From positions 1 through 64,000 of the forward strand of contig NZ_SCML01000005.1 of the NCBI RefSeq assembly GCF_005503365.1: 64,000 nt of DNA, written 5' to 3'. This document shows positions 34,202-43,064 of this stretch, one piece after another; position 1 is the stretch's first letter, and the number at the start of each line of letters is the position of its first letter. Position numbers and translations under genes: made by a program. The notes under the pieces were generated by a model. That model was given only the letters and a program-made list of their open reading frames with translations, had not been told where the DNA came from and ran no database searches. Source of the stretch: Hydrogenophaga sp. 2FB (GTDB lineage Bacteria > Pseudomonadota > Gammaproteobacteria > Burkholderiales > Burkholderiaceae_C).

Positions 34202-34936
34202 ATGACTTCATCACTTGCAAAACTCGGTGGCCTGCTGTTGACTTCCCTGGTGCTCCTGCTGGGTTGCGCCAACCGTCCCGCTCAGCCCGTCGAAGCGGAG
34301 GTGATTCGGCCCGTGCCGCAAAAGCTTGCGCTGGTCGCCGTGATGGAGCCGCCGCGATTGACCATTGAAAACCGGGGCAGCGCTTGGGGCGTCCTCGCAG
34401 TGCCCGGGTTCCTGATCCAGCGCAGTATCGAAAGCGGTCGCGCCGACAGCCTCACCCAGGCGATGCGCGCTCAAGGCTTGCACCTGGGGGAAGAAATGAC
34501 CGCCGCGCTCGGTGAAGAGCTCATGCGTCTGGGCTACACGGTGGAGGTGATCCGGAACGTGAAGCGACCCAAAGACGATCCGGAAAGCGTGGTTCTCGAG
34601 AGTATCGAAACGGATGCGGACGCCATCGTCACCGCACGGTACTTTGGCGCCGGGCTCTATGCCGGCCAGTTTTCGACCAACTACCTGCCCAGGCTGAACG
34701 TCGACATCGACGTGGTCAGCAAAGCCGATCAGTCTGAACTGCACTCGCATTCCATCTACTACGGTGCCGACGCGCGCGAGCGCACAGACGATCAGATTCC
34801 GGCCGCTCCCCAATATGCCTATGCCTCTTACGACCAGGTGTGGGACAAACAGCGCGAAGTCTCCGAAGGCTTCCGGCTTGGTGTGCGGCAGATTGCCGCG
34901 CAGGCTGCCAGGCAACTGCAGAAAGTCGGACGCTGA
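34202..34936 (+). CDS. Putative lipoprotein of unknown function
   Basis: A 244-residue protein with a lipoprotein signal: MTSSLAKLGGLLLTSLVLLL ends at the lipobox LLGC, with the cysteine near residue 23. The start at 34202 gives a proper signal; an earlier ATG at 34166 adds 12 polar residues. The mature part is alpha/beta, with ALGEELMRLGYTVEVIRN and a region that may form a hydrophobic groove (VLAVPGFLIQRSIES). I do not recognise a family. It stands between the FrnE and LysE genes. Confidence 0.8.
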   Translation: MTSSLAKLGGLLLTSLVLLLGCANRPAQPVEAEVIRPVPQKLALVAVMEPPRLTIENRGSAWGVLAVPGFLIQRSIESGRADSLTQAMRAQGLHLGEEMTAALGEELMRLGYTVEVIRNVKRPKDDPESVVLESIETDADAIVTARYFGAGLYAGQFSTNYLPRLNVDIDVVSKADQSELHSHSIYYGADARERTDDQIPAAPQYAYASYDQVWDKQREVSEGFRLGVRQIAAQAARQLQKVGR

Positions 34937-34972
34937 CCTTTCCTTCCGTATGCACAGCCGGATCACCAAGCC

Positions 34973-35608
34973 ATGATCGAAACCCTCATCCTCTTCGCCG
35001 CCGTCTCCTTCGTCGCCATCGCCACGCCGGGGCCGACGATGCTGCTGGCCTTGTCCAACGGCTCGCGCATGGGCGTGAAGGCCGCCTTGCCCGGCATGCT
35101 CGGTGCGGTGCTGTCGGACTTCCTGCTCATCGCCGCCGTGGCCCTCGGACTGGGCGCGTTGCTGGCGGCGTCGGAGTTCTGGTTCTCGGTCGTGAAGTGG
35201 GTAGGCGTGGCGTATCTGGCGTACCTCGGCGTGCGCATGCTGCGCTCCACCGGCACGCTGGCGCTGCCGGCCGAGGGCGAGGCCGCCATGGTTACTGGCG
35301 AACCCACACGCCGGGCGATCTTCCTGCGCAGTTTCCTGGTGGCGGTGACCAACCCCAAGGGCTACCTGTTCGTCTCGGCCTTCCTGCCGCAGTTCATCAA
35401 CCCGGCCGAGCCGCAGTGGCCGCAGTACGTGGCACTGGCCATCACCTTCGCCGCGATCGATTTCGCGATGATGCTCAGCTACGCCGCGGCCGGTGCTCAG
35501 GCCATCCGCCGCCTGCGCGCCAACGGTGTGCTGTGGCTGGACCGGGTGTGCGGCGGGGCGTTGCTGGCGCTGGCGGGGTCGCTGGCGTTTTATCGGCGGA
35601 GTGCTTGA
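34973..35608 (+). CDS. LysE-family translocator
   Basis: A 211-residue membrane protein of the LysE/RhtB amino-acid exporter family. The signature ATPGPTMLLALSNGSRMG lies near residues 16-33, and FLVAVTNPKGYLFVSAFLPQ lies near residue 122. About six hydrophobic segments are visible. It starts 36 bases after the lipoprotein gene. The substrate is probably an amino acid or derivative, as for the family. Confidence 0.93.
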   Translation: MIETLILFAAVSFVAIATPGPTMLLALSNGSRMGVKAALPGMLGAVLSDFLLIAAVALGLGALLAASEFWFSVVKWVGVAYLAYLGVRMLRSTGTLALPAEGEAAMVTGEPTRRAIFLRSFLVAVTNPKGYLFVSAFLPQFINPAEPQWPQYVALAITFAAIDFAMMLSYAAAGAQAIRRLRANGVLWLDRVCGGALLALAGSLAFYRRSA

Positions 35609-35637
35609 CGGGTGTCGTCAGGCGCCGGCGCGCTGCG

Positions 35638-35907
35638 TCAGCCTTTGTATTCCTCGCTCGTTCGCTTCACTGTCGAGAGCTGATCGTCCAGCGACTGGCG
35701 GTACCTCACACAGCCCCGCATGAACTGAGGCCACGCCGGCACTTCGAGCGCGGGCGACACCTTCTCGGGCAGCAGTGACCAGAGACCGGGGTGGTGCCAG
35801 CACAGCGCGTGCCCCGTGGCGTCTCTGTGCGTGCGGATGGCGTTGCGCAGTTTTGTGATCTCGGTGACCAGCTGCTCGCGCGACAGCGTTTCCAGGTCTT
35901 CGTCCAT
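35638..35907 (-). CDS. Small conserved protein of unknown function
   Basis: An 89-residue cytoplasmic protein beginning MDEDLETLSREQLVTEI, with a short coiled-coil-like helix and a striking stretch HALCWHHPGLWSLLPE. The start at 35907 is set by GGAGG 5 bases upstream; the frame runs 20 codons further without a ribosome site. I recall similar short proteins as conserved hypotheticals in proteobacteria, but no function. It is a single gene between LysE and the autotransporter. Confidence 0.75.
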   Translation of the reverse strand: MDEDLETLSREQLVTEITKLRNAIRTHRDATGHALCWHHPGLWSLLPEKVSPALEVPAWPQFMRGCVRYRQSLDDQLSTVKRTSEEYKG

Positions 35908-36068
35908 ACGGCCTCCAGAAGATTGGGCAGCGGCTCTCATCGTATGAACATGGAACAAGGCGGTCAACCGAGGCCATTTCCGGGCAATGCCGCAGCGGCG
36001 TTGGCGTATCGTTTCCGAGGTGGCGCAGTGCGCGCCGACCCGATTCGAACTTCATCGACCGACCCCTC

Positions 36069-37775
36069 ATGAAATACACCTTTGGACGCGCCACTGCCCG
36101 CCTGGCCAGCCGTCGCCCTGTGTCCGTGTGTGCCTTATCCACGCTGACGGCCTGCCTCCTGATCGCTCGAGCCGAGGCCGCACCCCTCACCTGCACGCCC
36201 GATGCCGACGTGACGGTCAACTGCTCGGCACTGGTCATCAACAACCCGAACCAGACCATCACGGTTGGCGCGGGGGTGACGCTGGACACCTGGAACTCGA
36301 TGAGTGTCTGGTTCAAGCCATCGGCCACGGGCATCACCTTCATCAACAACGGCACGATCTCGTCCAGCGACGAAACGCTCTTCAACCAGGGCAGCATCAC
36401 CGAGTTCGTCAACAACGGCACCATCGGACCGGGTTTCCACTTCTACAACGTGGGAACCATCGGCACGCTGACCAACATGGGCACGATCACGGGCCAGTTC
36501 AGGTCGATCTACAACACAGGACCGATCCACACGCTGAACAACCGCCAGGGCGGCAACGCGCCGCTGGCCATGAACCAGAGCGTGCTGCCGACGAACTACA
36601 ACATCGTCATCCTCAGCCCCAGCGACTACGGCAAGTTGTCCGCCGTGTCGAGCGGCGGCAGCATGAACGTCGGCATCTACACCGGCTCGGTGGTCGCCCC
36701 GGGCACGTATGAAGACGTGTTCACTGGCCTGGACGCCACCCAGTTGAACAACACCTCGGGCACCTACGGCGGCTACGCGTGGACGTTGAACTTCGATGGT
36801 GTCAACTACGACCTGGTGTTTGCCTCGGCCCTGCCGCCCGGCCCGACAGCGGTCGACACGCAAAGCGCCATGCGCGTGAACGCGTCCGGTTTGCGCAGCG
36901 CGTTCGCCGTGCAGACGGCCTACCTGAACCCCGGCATGAGCTACGACTGCGCACTCTTCGACAGCAAAGGCGTGTGCGTGGCCGCCAGCGGCAGAAGCAC
37001 GTCGGTGCAAGGACCGGCCGACACGGCGCTGTCGGGCATCGTCACGCTGTCCTACCGCGTGCGGCCCACGCTGCGGCTGGGTGGTTATGTGGAGCAGACC
37101 CTGAATGCCACGGGCGACGCGAACGTGCGCATCCGCCGTGGCAACCCCGATGTGGGCCTGTTCGCCGTCTGGAACGCGCAGGCCGATGGGGATGGGGCGC
37201 AGGTCAGGCTGGCCCACCGACAAGGCCAGAAGAAGGTCGACATCACGCGCCCGGTGGTGGCGAGTTCGGAGCCGGGCAGTGGCACCGCCGATCTCAGCTC
37301 ACGCGGTACGCAACTCACCTTCAGCCACGGTGTCCGTGTGAACGACACCTGGCGCATCAGCCCGTACGTGGGTGTGCGGGCCATCCAGATCGAACGGAGC
37401 GCGTACGCCGAGGCCGCGTCGGCCAGCGTCACGGCGCCGCTGTCGTATGGTGAACTGAAGGAGCGTTCGGTGTCCGTGTTGCTGGGTTCCCATTTCGCGG
37501 GACGCATGGCGCCGCGGCTCACGCTCACGGGTTTCCTGGGTGTCGAACACGACCAGTCGCGCAAGTCCAGCGACTACGGTGCCCTCGGTGTCACCGCTCT
37601 GCAGTCGTTCGATTTCAACGACAAGGTGCGCAAGACCCGCCCGGTCGCGTCGCTGGGGTTCCTGGTCGACTTTGACAAGACTCACCAGCTCAGCGCGCAG
37701 TGGGTCTATCGCAAGGAGGCCTTTACGTCGACGGCCACGAACACGGCGCTGGTGACGTACGCAGTGGGTTTCTGA
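36069..37775 (+). CDS. Autotransporter-domain outer-membrane protein
   Basis: A 568-residue autotransporter. A signal-like N-terminus (LASRRPVSVCALSTLTACLL, then ARAEA) is followed by a short passenger of about 230 residues with beta-helix-type repeats (FINNGTISSSDETLFNQGSI, FVNNGTIGPG, LTNMGTITGQF), and then a beta-barrel domain from about residue 290. The last residues TYAVGF end in the terminal phenylalanine expected of outer-membrane barrels. Two cysteines (YDCALFDSKGVC) may form a disulfide. The passenger is unusually short, so an adhesin, or a barrel with little passenger, are both possible. Confidence 0.85.
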   Translation: MKYTFGRATARLASRRPVSVCALSTLTACLLIARAEAAPLTCTPDADVTVNCSALVINNPNQTITVGAGVTLDTWNSMSVWFKPSATGITFINNGTISSSDETLFNQGSITEFVNNGTIGPGFHFYNVGTIGTLTNMGTITGQFRSIYNTGPIHTLNNRQGGNAPLAMNQSVLPTNYNIVILSPSDYGKLSAVSSGGSMNVGIYTGSVVAPGTYEDVFTGLDATQLNNTSGTYGGYAWTLNFDGVNYDLVFASALPPGPTAVDTQSAMRVNASGLRSAFAVQTAYLNPGMSYDCALFDSKGVCVAASGRSTSVQGPADTALSGIVTLSYRVRPTLRLGGYVEQTLNATGDANVRIRRGNPDVGLFAVWNAQADGDGAQVRLAHRQGQKKVDITRPVVASSEPGSGTADLSSRGTQLTFSHGVRVNDTWRISPYVGVRAIQIERSAYAEAASASVTAPLSYGELKERSVSVLLGSHFAGRMAPRLTLTGFLGVEHDQSRKSSDYGALGVTALQSFDFNDKVRKTRPVASLGFLVDFDKTHQLSAQWVYRKEAFTSTATNTALVTYAVGF

Positions 37776-37799
37776 GGGTTTGCTCGTCTCAGGGGTTGT

Positions 37800-38720
37800 C
37801 TAACGAACGGCCCGCACCAGGCGTTGTTCCAGCTGCTCGACAAAGGGCAGCATGGGCACGTCGCGCAAGGTGATCAGGTTGATCCACGACGCAGGGAAGA
37901 CGCAGTCCACGCGCACCGGGCGCACGCGGTCCGCCGCCTGCCGGTAGGCGCTTTCGGGCACCGCCGCCACCATCTGGCTCGCGCCCACCACCGCGATGCA
38001 AATGTGCGGCGAATCGGTTTCCACCTGAGGCTCGGGGGGCATCAGCCCGGCCTGGAGGAATTTCCGCTCCAGCGCCTGGCGGTTGGCGCTTTGCCCGGCC
38101 ATAAGAAGCCAGGGGTGTTGCAGCAGATCCTTCAAGCTCACCTTGCGCCGGCGGGTCAGCGGGTTGTCCTTGGCCGCCACGATCAAGACGGGCTCTTCCC
38201 ACAGATTGCGCACGTGCAGGCGTTCGCCGTCCGGCACCGCGGCGCGGCTGGTGTCCAGGCTGCAGATCACGCAGTCCACCTCACCCGCCTGCAGCATCGC
38301 CAACAACTCGCCAACGGTCCCCACCCTCAGCACCAGCCTGGGCATGGTGTCGTCGGCTTCCAGATCGGCCACGAGGCGGCACAGCCGGTCGGTGCCCACC
38401 AGCGGCAACACGCCCAGGCGAACCACGGGCTTGGGCTCGCGGTATTGCAGGGCAACGGAGACACCGTCCAGGGCACCCAGCGCGATGCGCAGACGCTCCA
38501 GCGCGATGGACCCGGCCGCGTTCAGCCGTGTTCCGCGCGATGACCGTTCGAGCAACGCACAGCCCAAGGCGTCTTCCATCTCGCGCAGCATGTTGGTCGC
38601 GCGCGGCTGGCTCACGCCGATGGCCGCCGCTGCCGCACTCAAGGAACCCAGCTTCTCGATGCGGTCCAGCAATTGCAGATGGCGTATCTGCAGGCGGTTG
38701 ATGCGCGCGGAGCTTGTCAT
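37800..38720 (-). CDS. LysR-family regulator
   Basis: A 306-residue LysR-type regulator. The winged helix is at the N-terminus (LQIRHLQLLDRIEKLGSLSA, AAAIGVSQPRATNMLREMED), followed by a periplasmic-binding-like effector domain (VVRLGVLPLVGTDRLC). It is divergent from a tctC gene across 88 bases, the usual layout for a LysR protein that controls its neighbour. The start at 38720 gives the expected N-terminus; the longer open frame does not. Its effector is probably the acid or CoA ester handled by the tctC/CoA-transferase pair. Confidence 0.92.
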   Translation of the reverse strand: MTSSARINRLQIRHLQLLDRIEKLGSLSAAAAAIGVSQPRATNMLREMEDALGCALLERSSRGTRLNAAGSIALERLRIALGALDGVSVALQYREPKPVVRLGVLPLVGTDRLCRLVADLEADDTMPRLVLRVGTVGELLAMLQAGEVDCVICSLDTSRAAVPDGERLHVRNLWEEPVLIVAAKDNPLTRRRKVSLKDLLQHPWLLMAGQSANRQALERKFLQAGLMPPEPQVETDSPHICIAVVGASQMVAAVPESAYRQAADRVRPVRVDCVFPASWINLITLRDVPMLPFVEQLEQRLVRAVR

Positions 38721-38808
38721 ATCGGTTCCGAATGGCCGGTTTCGTATTGGATATTTCCAGATTATGGGCGCCGTGCCTACCATCTCCTCACAACCACAAG
38801 GAGACAAG

Positions 38809-39840
38809 ATGACAACGATGTTCACGTCACCGGCCCCATCGGCAGGGCCCAGCATGAAACGGCGCCAACTGTGCCTGGGCGCCTTGGGCACCCTGGGCGC
38901 GGGCCTCATGGCCAGCAGCGCGGCGCATGCCGCCGACAACTACCCCTCGCGCCCGGTGCGCATCATCGTGCCCTATGCCGCTGGCGGAGGCCCGGACGTA
39001 CAGATGCGTCAGCTGGCGCCCAGCCTGGGCGAAGCGCTGGGCCAGCCCATCGTGGTCGAGAACAAGGTCGGTGCGGGTGGCGTGCTCGCCGCGCAGTACG
39101 TGGCCCAGGCGCCCGCCGACGGCTATACCGCGCTCATGGGTTCGAACTCGCACCTGATCCAGAAGGCGCTCCAGCCCAGCCTCAAGTTCGACCCGGTCAA
39201 CGATTTCACGCCCGTCACGGTCGTCGGCACCTCGCCCAGTGTGCTCGTCGTGGCGGCCGATTCACCCTACCGCACCGTGCAGGACCTCATCGCCGCGCTG
39301 CTGGCCCAGCCCGGCAAGATGAACTACAGCTCGGGCGGCATCGGTTCAGCGGCCCACCTGGGCGGCGCCACCCTGGTTTCGCTGCTGCGCGCAAGCGCGG
39401 TGCACCTGCCCCTGAAAGGATCGGTCGAAATACCGCTCTCGCTGCTGCGAGGCGACAGCGCCTTCGCCTTCACCATCGCCGGCACGGCGATCCCGCAGGT
39501 CAAGGGTGGAAAACTGCGCGCACTGGCCGTGACCAGCGCGGCACCCATGGCACAGCTGCCGCAGGTGCCCACCTTGCAGTCGGTGCTGCGCAGCGACCTG
39601 GCCGTGCAGGAGTTCTGGTTTGGCCTGTGGCTGCCGGTCAAGTCGCCGGCCGAAGCGGTCAACAAGCTCTACGCCGCTGCCACGCAGACGCTCAAGTCAC
39701 CGGCGATCGCGGCCCAGTTCGAAGCGTCCGGCAACAGCGTGACCCAGAGCGCGAGCCCGCAGGCCGACGCGGCCTTCGTCCGCGGCGAATTCCGCAAGTG
39801 GGCCGACATCATCAAACTGACCGGCATCACCGCTGGTTGA
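38809..39840 (+). CDS. tctC: Bug-family (TctC) receptor next to a CoA transferase
   Basis: A 343-residue Bug receptor. The start at 38809 has AAGGAGACA just upstream; the signal peptide really begins at MKRRQLCLGALGTLGAG and ends AHA, so a later start is possible. The mature form begins ADNYPSRPVRIIVPYAAGG. No TctA or TctB gene is near. It is followed 16 bases later by a class III CoA transferase and preceded by a divergent LysR gene. It may bind the organic acid that the transferase activates. Confidence 0.92.
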   Translation: MTTMFTSPAPSAGPSMKRRQLCLGALGTLGAGLMASSAAHAADNYPSRPVRIIVPYAAGGGPDVQMRQLAPSLGEALGQPIVVENKVGAGGVLAAQYVAQAPADGYTALMGSNSHLIQKALQPSLKFDPVNDFTPVTVVGTSPSVLVVAADSPYRTVQDLIAALLAQPGKMNYSSGGIGSAAHLGGATLVSLLRASAVHLPLKGSVEIPLSLLRGDSAFAFTIAGTAIPQVKGGKLRALAVTSAAPMAQLPQVPTLQSVLRSDLAVQEFWFGLWLPVKSPAEAVNKLYAAATQTLKSPAIAAQFEASGNSVTQSASPQADAAFVRGEFRKWADIIKLTGITAG

Positions 39841-39856
39841 ACGAAAGACAGGCACC

Positions 39857-41110
39857 ATGTCCAAACCACTTGAAGGCATCCGTGTTCTCGATCTCTCGCA
39901 CGTGATCGCGGGGCCCCTCACGTCGTTCTACCTCGCGCAGCTCGGCGCCGAAGTGATCAAGGTGGAGCCGCCCATTGCCGGTGAAGTCATGCGCTCCATG
40001 AAGGGCGGCGAAGACACCGACACGCCCACGGGGTTTTCCGTGATCAACGCCGGCAAACAATCCCTTGCGCTGGACATCCGCACGGCGGCTGGTGCCGAGT
40101 TGATCCGTTCGCTGGCGGCGTCCACGGATGTGTTCATCGAGAACTTCCGCCCTGGCGTGGTGGCGCGCTACGGCCTGGACTACGCGTCCATCAAGGCCGT
40201 GAAGGAAGACATCGTCTACTGCTCGATCTCGGGGTTCGGCCAGCAAGGCAGCTGGGCACAGCGCGGCGCCTACGACCACGTGGTGCAGGCGCTGACCGGG
40301 ATGATGATGATGTCCGGCGAGGGCGAGGATGCACCGCCCCTCAAGGTCGGTTTTCCGGTGATCGACGTGGCGGTCGGCATGCTGGGCGCGCTGTCCATCG
40401 TGGCCGCGCTGCACCGCAAGGCCCGGGAAGGCAGCGGACAGTACATCGACGCCTCGATGGTCCAGGCCTCGCTGATGCTCATGTACCCCAATACCTGCGC
40501 CTATCTCACCGATGGCACCGCGACGCGGCGCGTGGGCAACCGTGGTTACACCGGCAGCCCCGCGGCAGACACCTACCAGTGCGCGGACGGCTGGATCGCC
40601 GTGGCGGCGAACACGCCTGCCCAGTTCCGCAGGCTGGCAGCCGTACTCGGCGTCGAAGCCCTGTGCGAAGACGCGCGCGCGCTGGACCTGAAGGCGTTCA
40701 ACGCGCCCAATGGCTTCGTGGTGCCCAACGACCGCGACTATGTCGCCGCTCAACTGCAAGCCGCCTTTGCGCTGCGCAGCGCGGCGCCACTGGAAGACGC
40801 CCTGGCCAGCGCCGGCGTGCCCGCTGGCCGCGTGCGCAAGCTTGAAGAATTTTTGCAGGAAGTGGACGACACCGGTTGCGTGAACCTGCCCGATTACCGC
40901 TTTCGGCAGGACGGGCGCGAAGTGCGCACGCGGGGCATCGGCTTTGCGGCGGAGCAGGATGGTGGCGCGAGCGAAGCGGGCGCACCGGCGCTGGGGGAGG
41001 GCAGCCATGCGGTGCTGTCCAGGGCTGGATTGAGCGACGAGGAGATTGCCGAGCTTGAGCGGGCGGGGATCATCAAGACCGCGCCGCTCAAATCCGCGGC
41101 TCTGGCTTAA
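39857..41110 (+). CDS. Class III (CaiB/BaiF) CoA transferase
   Basis: A 417-residue CoA transferase of the CaiB/BaiF family, which moves CoA between carboxylic acids. Features: GIRVLDLSHVIAGPLTSFYL at residues 8-27, LGAEVIKVEPP, NAGKQSLALDIR, and the catalytic aspartate region IDASMVQASL near residue 197. The family catalytic aspartate is usually in the form NxxD near residue 170; here I see the DVAVGMLGALSIVAALHRK region that carries it. It is likely cotranscribed with tctC. The substrate is not evident. Confidence 0.92.
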   Translation: MSKPLEGIRVLDLSHVIAGPLTSFYLAQLGAEVIKVEPPIAGEVMRSMKGGEDTDTPTGFSVINAGKQSLALDIRTAAGAELIRSLAASTDVFIENFRPGVVARYGLDYASIKAVKEDIVYCSISGFGQQGSWAQRGAYDHVVQALTGMMMMSGEGEDAPPLKVGFPVIDVAVGMLGALSIVAALHRKAREGSGQYIDASMVQASLMLMYPNTCAYLTDGTATRRVGNRGYTGSPAADTYQCADGWIAVAANTPAQFRRLAAVLGVEALCEDARALDLKAFNAPNGFVVPNDRDYVAAQLQAAFALRSAAPLEDALASAGVPAGRVRKLEEFLQEVDDTGCVNLPDYRFRQDGREVRTRGIGFAAEQDGGASEAGAPALGEGSHAVLSRAGLSDEEIAELERAGIIKTAPLKSAALA

Positions 41111-41156
41111 GCCGTGTGTCCCCAAAAGCCCTGACATCGAAGCTCACGGCGCATCT

Positions 41157-41510
41157 TCAGGGGACTCGCTCATCCGCTAGCGAGAGGGAGCCCACCACAC
41201 CGGCGCAGGCGCACAGTGCATCGGTGGTGTGCGCCAAGGCTTTCACCTGCCGCTGCATGTCGGCGTTGAGGGCGTGTTTCAAGACGAGCAATTGCGGCAG
41301 CGGCGCGAAGAGCGCCGCCTTGTCTTCTTCGTTCTCGGGTTCGAGCATGCTGTCGAGAAAGGCTTGGGTGTCCAGCGTGGTGGACAGGTGGGACACCTGC
41401 TTGGCGGCTTGATGGGCCAGCGTGAAGAGGTGAGGGGCGAGTGGTGCGGTTTCGGCGCGCGTGCATACGTTGCTTGGCGCGGTAGTGGTTGCATCGTTGG
41501 GCGATCTCAT
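41157..41510 (-). CDS. 117-residue protein of unknown function, divergent from an XRE regulator
   Basis: A 117-residue protein with a polar N-terminus and a mostly helical body (LFTLAHQAAKQVSHLSTTLD, then LLVLKHALNADMQRQVKAL). AGGAGG 3-4 bases before ATG 41510 strongly supports the start. I do not recognise a family. It faces away from the small XRE gene across 96 bases that hold a GCAAACT/AGTTTGC inverted repeat, so the two are likely coregulated. It could be an antitoxin-like or regulatory partner, but the sequence does not show it. Confidence 0.65.
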   Translation of the reverse strand: MRSPNDATTTAPSNVCTRAETAPLAPHLFTLAHQAAKQVSHLSTTLDTQAFLDSMLEPENEEDKAALFAPLPQLLVLKHALNADMQRQVKALAHTTDALCACAGVVGSLSLADERVP

Positions 41511-41561
41511 GGTCCTCCTGGGTTGCGTGACACGAAGTCAAAAATCCCTCACATATGAGTA

Positions 41562-41594
41562 GCAAACTCCGTAGATGCAAATATATCAGTTTGC
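41562..41594. promoter_or_regulatory. Inverted repeat in the divergent 117-aa/XRE promoter region
   Basis: GCAAACT (41562-41568) and AGTTTGC (41588-41594) are exact inverse copies, centred 26 bases apart in an A/T-rich stretch just before the XRE start. The form suits a dimeric XRE-type autoregulator (inference). Confidence 0.45.
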
Positions 41595-41606
41595 AATCCT
41601 CGCAAG

Positions 41607-41861
41607 GTGTCTGCAAAACCAACACCTCCCAAGAAGAAGCCCGCAAAAAGTGATCTGAGAGGAACACTTGCGTGGCATGTGCGCACGCTGAGGGTTGAGA
41701 GGGGATGGTCGCAGGAAGCACTGGCTCATGCTTGTGAGCTGGACAGGACGTATGTGTCGGCTATCGAGCGCAGCGTCTGGAATGTGTCGCTGGGCAATAT
41801 CGAGCGTTTGGCGGATGCGCTTGGGGTGGAGGCTTGGGAGCTACTGAGGCCCACCAGCTAA
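41607..41861 (+). CDS. XRE-family helix-turn-helix regulator
   Basis: An 84-residue, single-domain XRE/Cro-CI-type DNA-binding protein. A short basic tail (PPKKKPAKSD) precedes the domain with LRVERGWSQEALAHACELDR, TYVSAIERSVWNVSLGNIER and LADALGVEAWELL. The start is GTG at 41607, preceded by a weak AAGG. It is divergent from the 117-aa gene and 295 bases upstream of the two DUF2971-type genes. It resembles the solitary controllers found beside restriction, toxin or phage genes, and may control either neighbour. Confidence 0.88.
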   Translation: MSAKPTPPKKKPAKSDLRGTLAWHVRTLRVERGWSQEALAHACELDRTYVSAIERSVWNVSLGNIERLADALGVEAWELLRPTS

Positions 41862-41888
41862 ATCCCATCTTGAAGCCTACCGTTAGCT

Positions 41889-41900
41889 GAAAGCGCTTTC
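41889..41900. repeat. Perfect palindrome after the XRE gene
   Basis: GAAAGCGCTTTC is a 12-base perfect palindrome 28 bases past the XRE stop. The remaining gap up to 42156 also holds a short hairpin (CGTCT-GAA-AGACG, 41957-41969) and a doubled ACAGGC. No gene is evident between 41862 and 42156. Possible operator or processing site. Confidence 0.35.
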
Positions 41901-42156
41901 GGACCCTGCGTGGCAGTGCTGGCACCTGCCCCTGTGGCACTTCTCGAGCCGACATCCGTCTGAAAGACGTCCAGCGTTTACAGGCATACAGGCGTCGTCA
42001 AGCGATGTACAAGCTTGCTCTGCAATCAATTGGGTATCGCAGAATCACTTGAAACAATAGCGTAGAACGAAGGGTACTCGGTCCGTGATATTGCATGCTC
42101 GAACTACCGATACGCGCGAGCCGCACAGCCCATCACATACTTAAGGAACACAACGG

Positions 42157-43026
42157 ATGCGAATTCGCCAGCAAGCTGACGCACTTTATGCCATTCCCGC
42201 GCCACAGCGTCTTTATCACTACACGTCCTTGGACAGCGTATTGTCAATTCTCACCAAAGGACAATTGTGGGCATCTGAGATCAGGTTTATGTCAGACGCA
42301 CAGGAGTTAAAAAATGCCTGTGACCTGTTGGTACAAGCATGTGATATTCAATCGAAGCATGAGAGTGCTGGTGAAGCGGTTTTTTATCAAATGATTGATT
42401 GGATTCGTTGGCGCTTGCTTGAAGGTTCCTCACAGTATGTCGTCTGCTTCAGTGAGCGAGGAAACCAGCTTAGCCAATGGAGGGGTTATTGTCCAGATGG
42501 TAAAGGTGTCAGTCTCGGTTTTAATACTGAGCATCTAAAGAATCTTGATCAAACCTTCCAGCTTGGAAAATGCATCTATGAGCGAACCGCGCAAAAGGCT
42601 ATTGCTGGCCGTGTCGTTCGGGCAATCGCTGACCATGCTCTTGAGTTTGGAAGGACGGTTAGTTGTCCTCATGGGCAAGACTACTATCCAGCTTTTGACC
42701 TCACAGAAAGAGATCTCTTCAGAATTGCGGCGCTGTTAAAGAATGCTGCCTTTCACGAGGAATGTGAATGGCGCTTGGTTTCCTCGCTTCAACCCGGCCC
42801 CGTGCGAGCAGGTACAGGGTATCGCATGGGCGCCTCCATGTTAGTGCCGTATATGGCACTGGATTTGCCTCATGATGCGGGTGGGAAATTCTGCATTGAT
42901 GAAGCATATTTGGGACCAACGGTTCACACTAACCTTTCGATGCGATCATTCCAAGAGTTTTTTTCTCCCAAAGTTTCTGGAATGAATACTGTGCAAAATT
43001 CTTCAATTCCCTATCGGCCATGGTGA
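42157..43026 (+). CDS. DUF2971-type protein, first of a tandem pair
   Basis: A 289-residue protein with the pattern of DUF2971: LYHYTSLDSVLSILTKGQLW at residues 19-38, then FMSDAQE, VVCFSERGNQLSQWRGY near residue 95, and EECEWRLV near 201-208. The start at 42157 has AAGGAAC about 9 bases upstream. The codon use is far A/T-richer than the chromosome around it, suggesting horizontal transfer. The family has no established biochemical function that I know of. The arrangement of an N-terminal H-Y followed by a late E-x-E-W-R resembles ADP-ribosyltransferase-like folds (H-Y-E), which is my inference only. Confidence 0.85.
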   Translation: MRIRQQADALYAIPAPQRLYHYTSLDSVLSILTKGQLWASEIRFMSDAQELKNACDLLVQACDIQSKHESAGEAVFYQMIDWIRWRLLEGSSQYVVCFSERGNQLSQWRGYCPDGKGVSLGFNTEHLKNLDQTFQLGKCIYERTAQKAIAGRVVRAIADHALEFGRTVSCPHGQDYYPAFDLTERDLFRIAALLKNAAFHEECEWRLVSSLQPGPVRAGTGYRMGASMLVPYMALDLPHDAGGKFCIDEAYLGPTVHTNLSMRSFQEFFSPKVSGMNTVQNSSIPYRPW

Positions 43027-43064
43027 TGGATTAGGTGGCGTGCGTAACTATTGCGTCTCGATAG

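Noticed and set aside
41862-42156. Possible insertion-sequence remnant or attachment site beside the low-GC island
   Set aside because: No terminal inverted repeats, target duplications, transposase or tRNA gene could be seen; only short palindromes.
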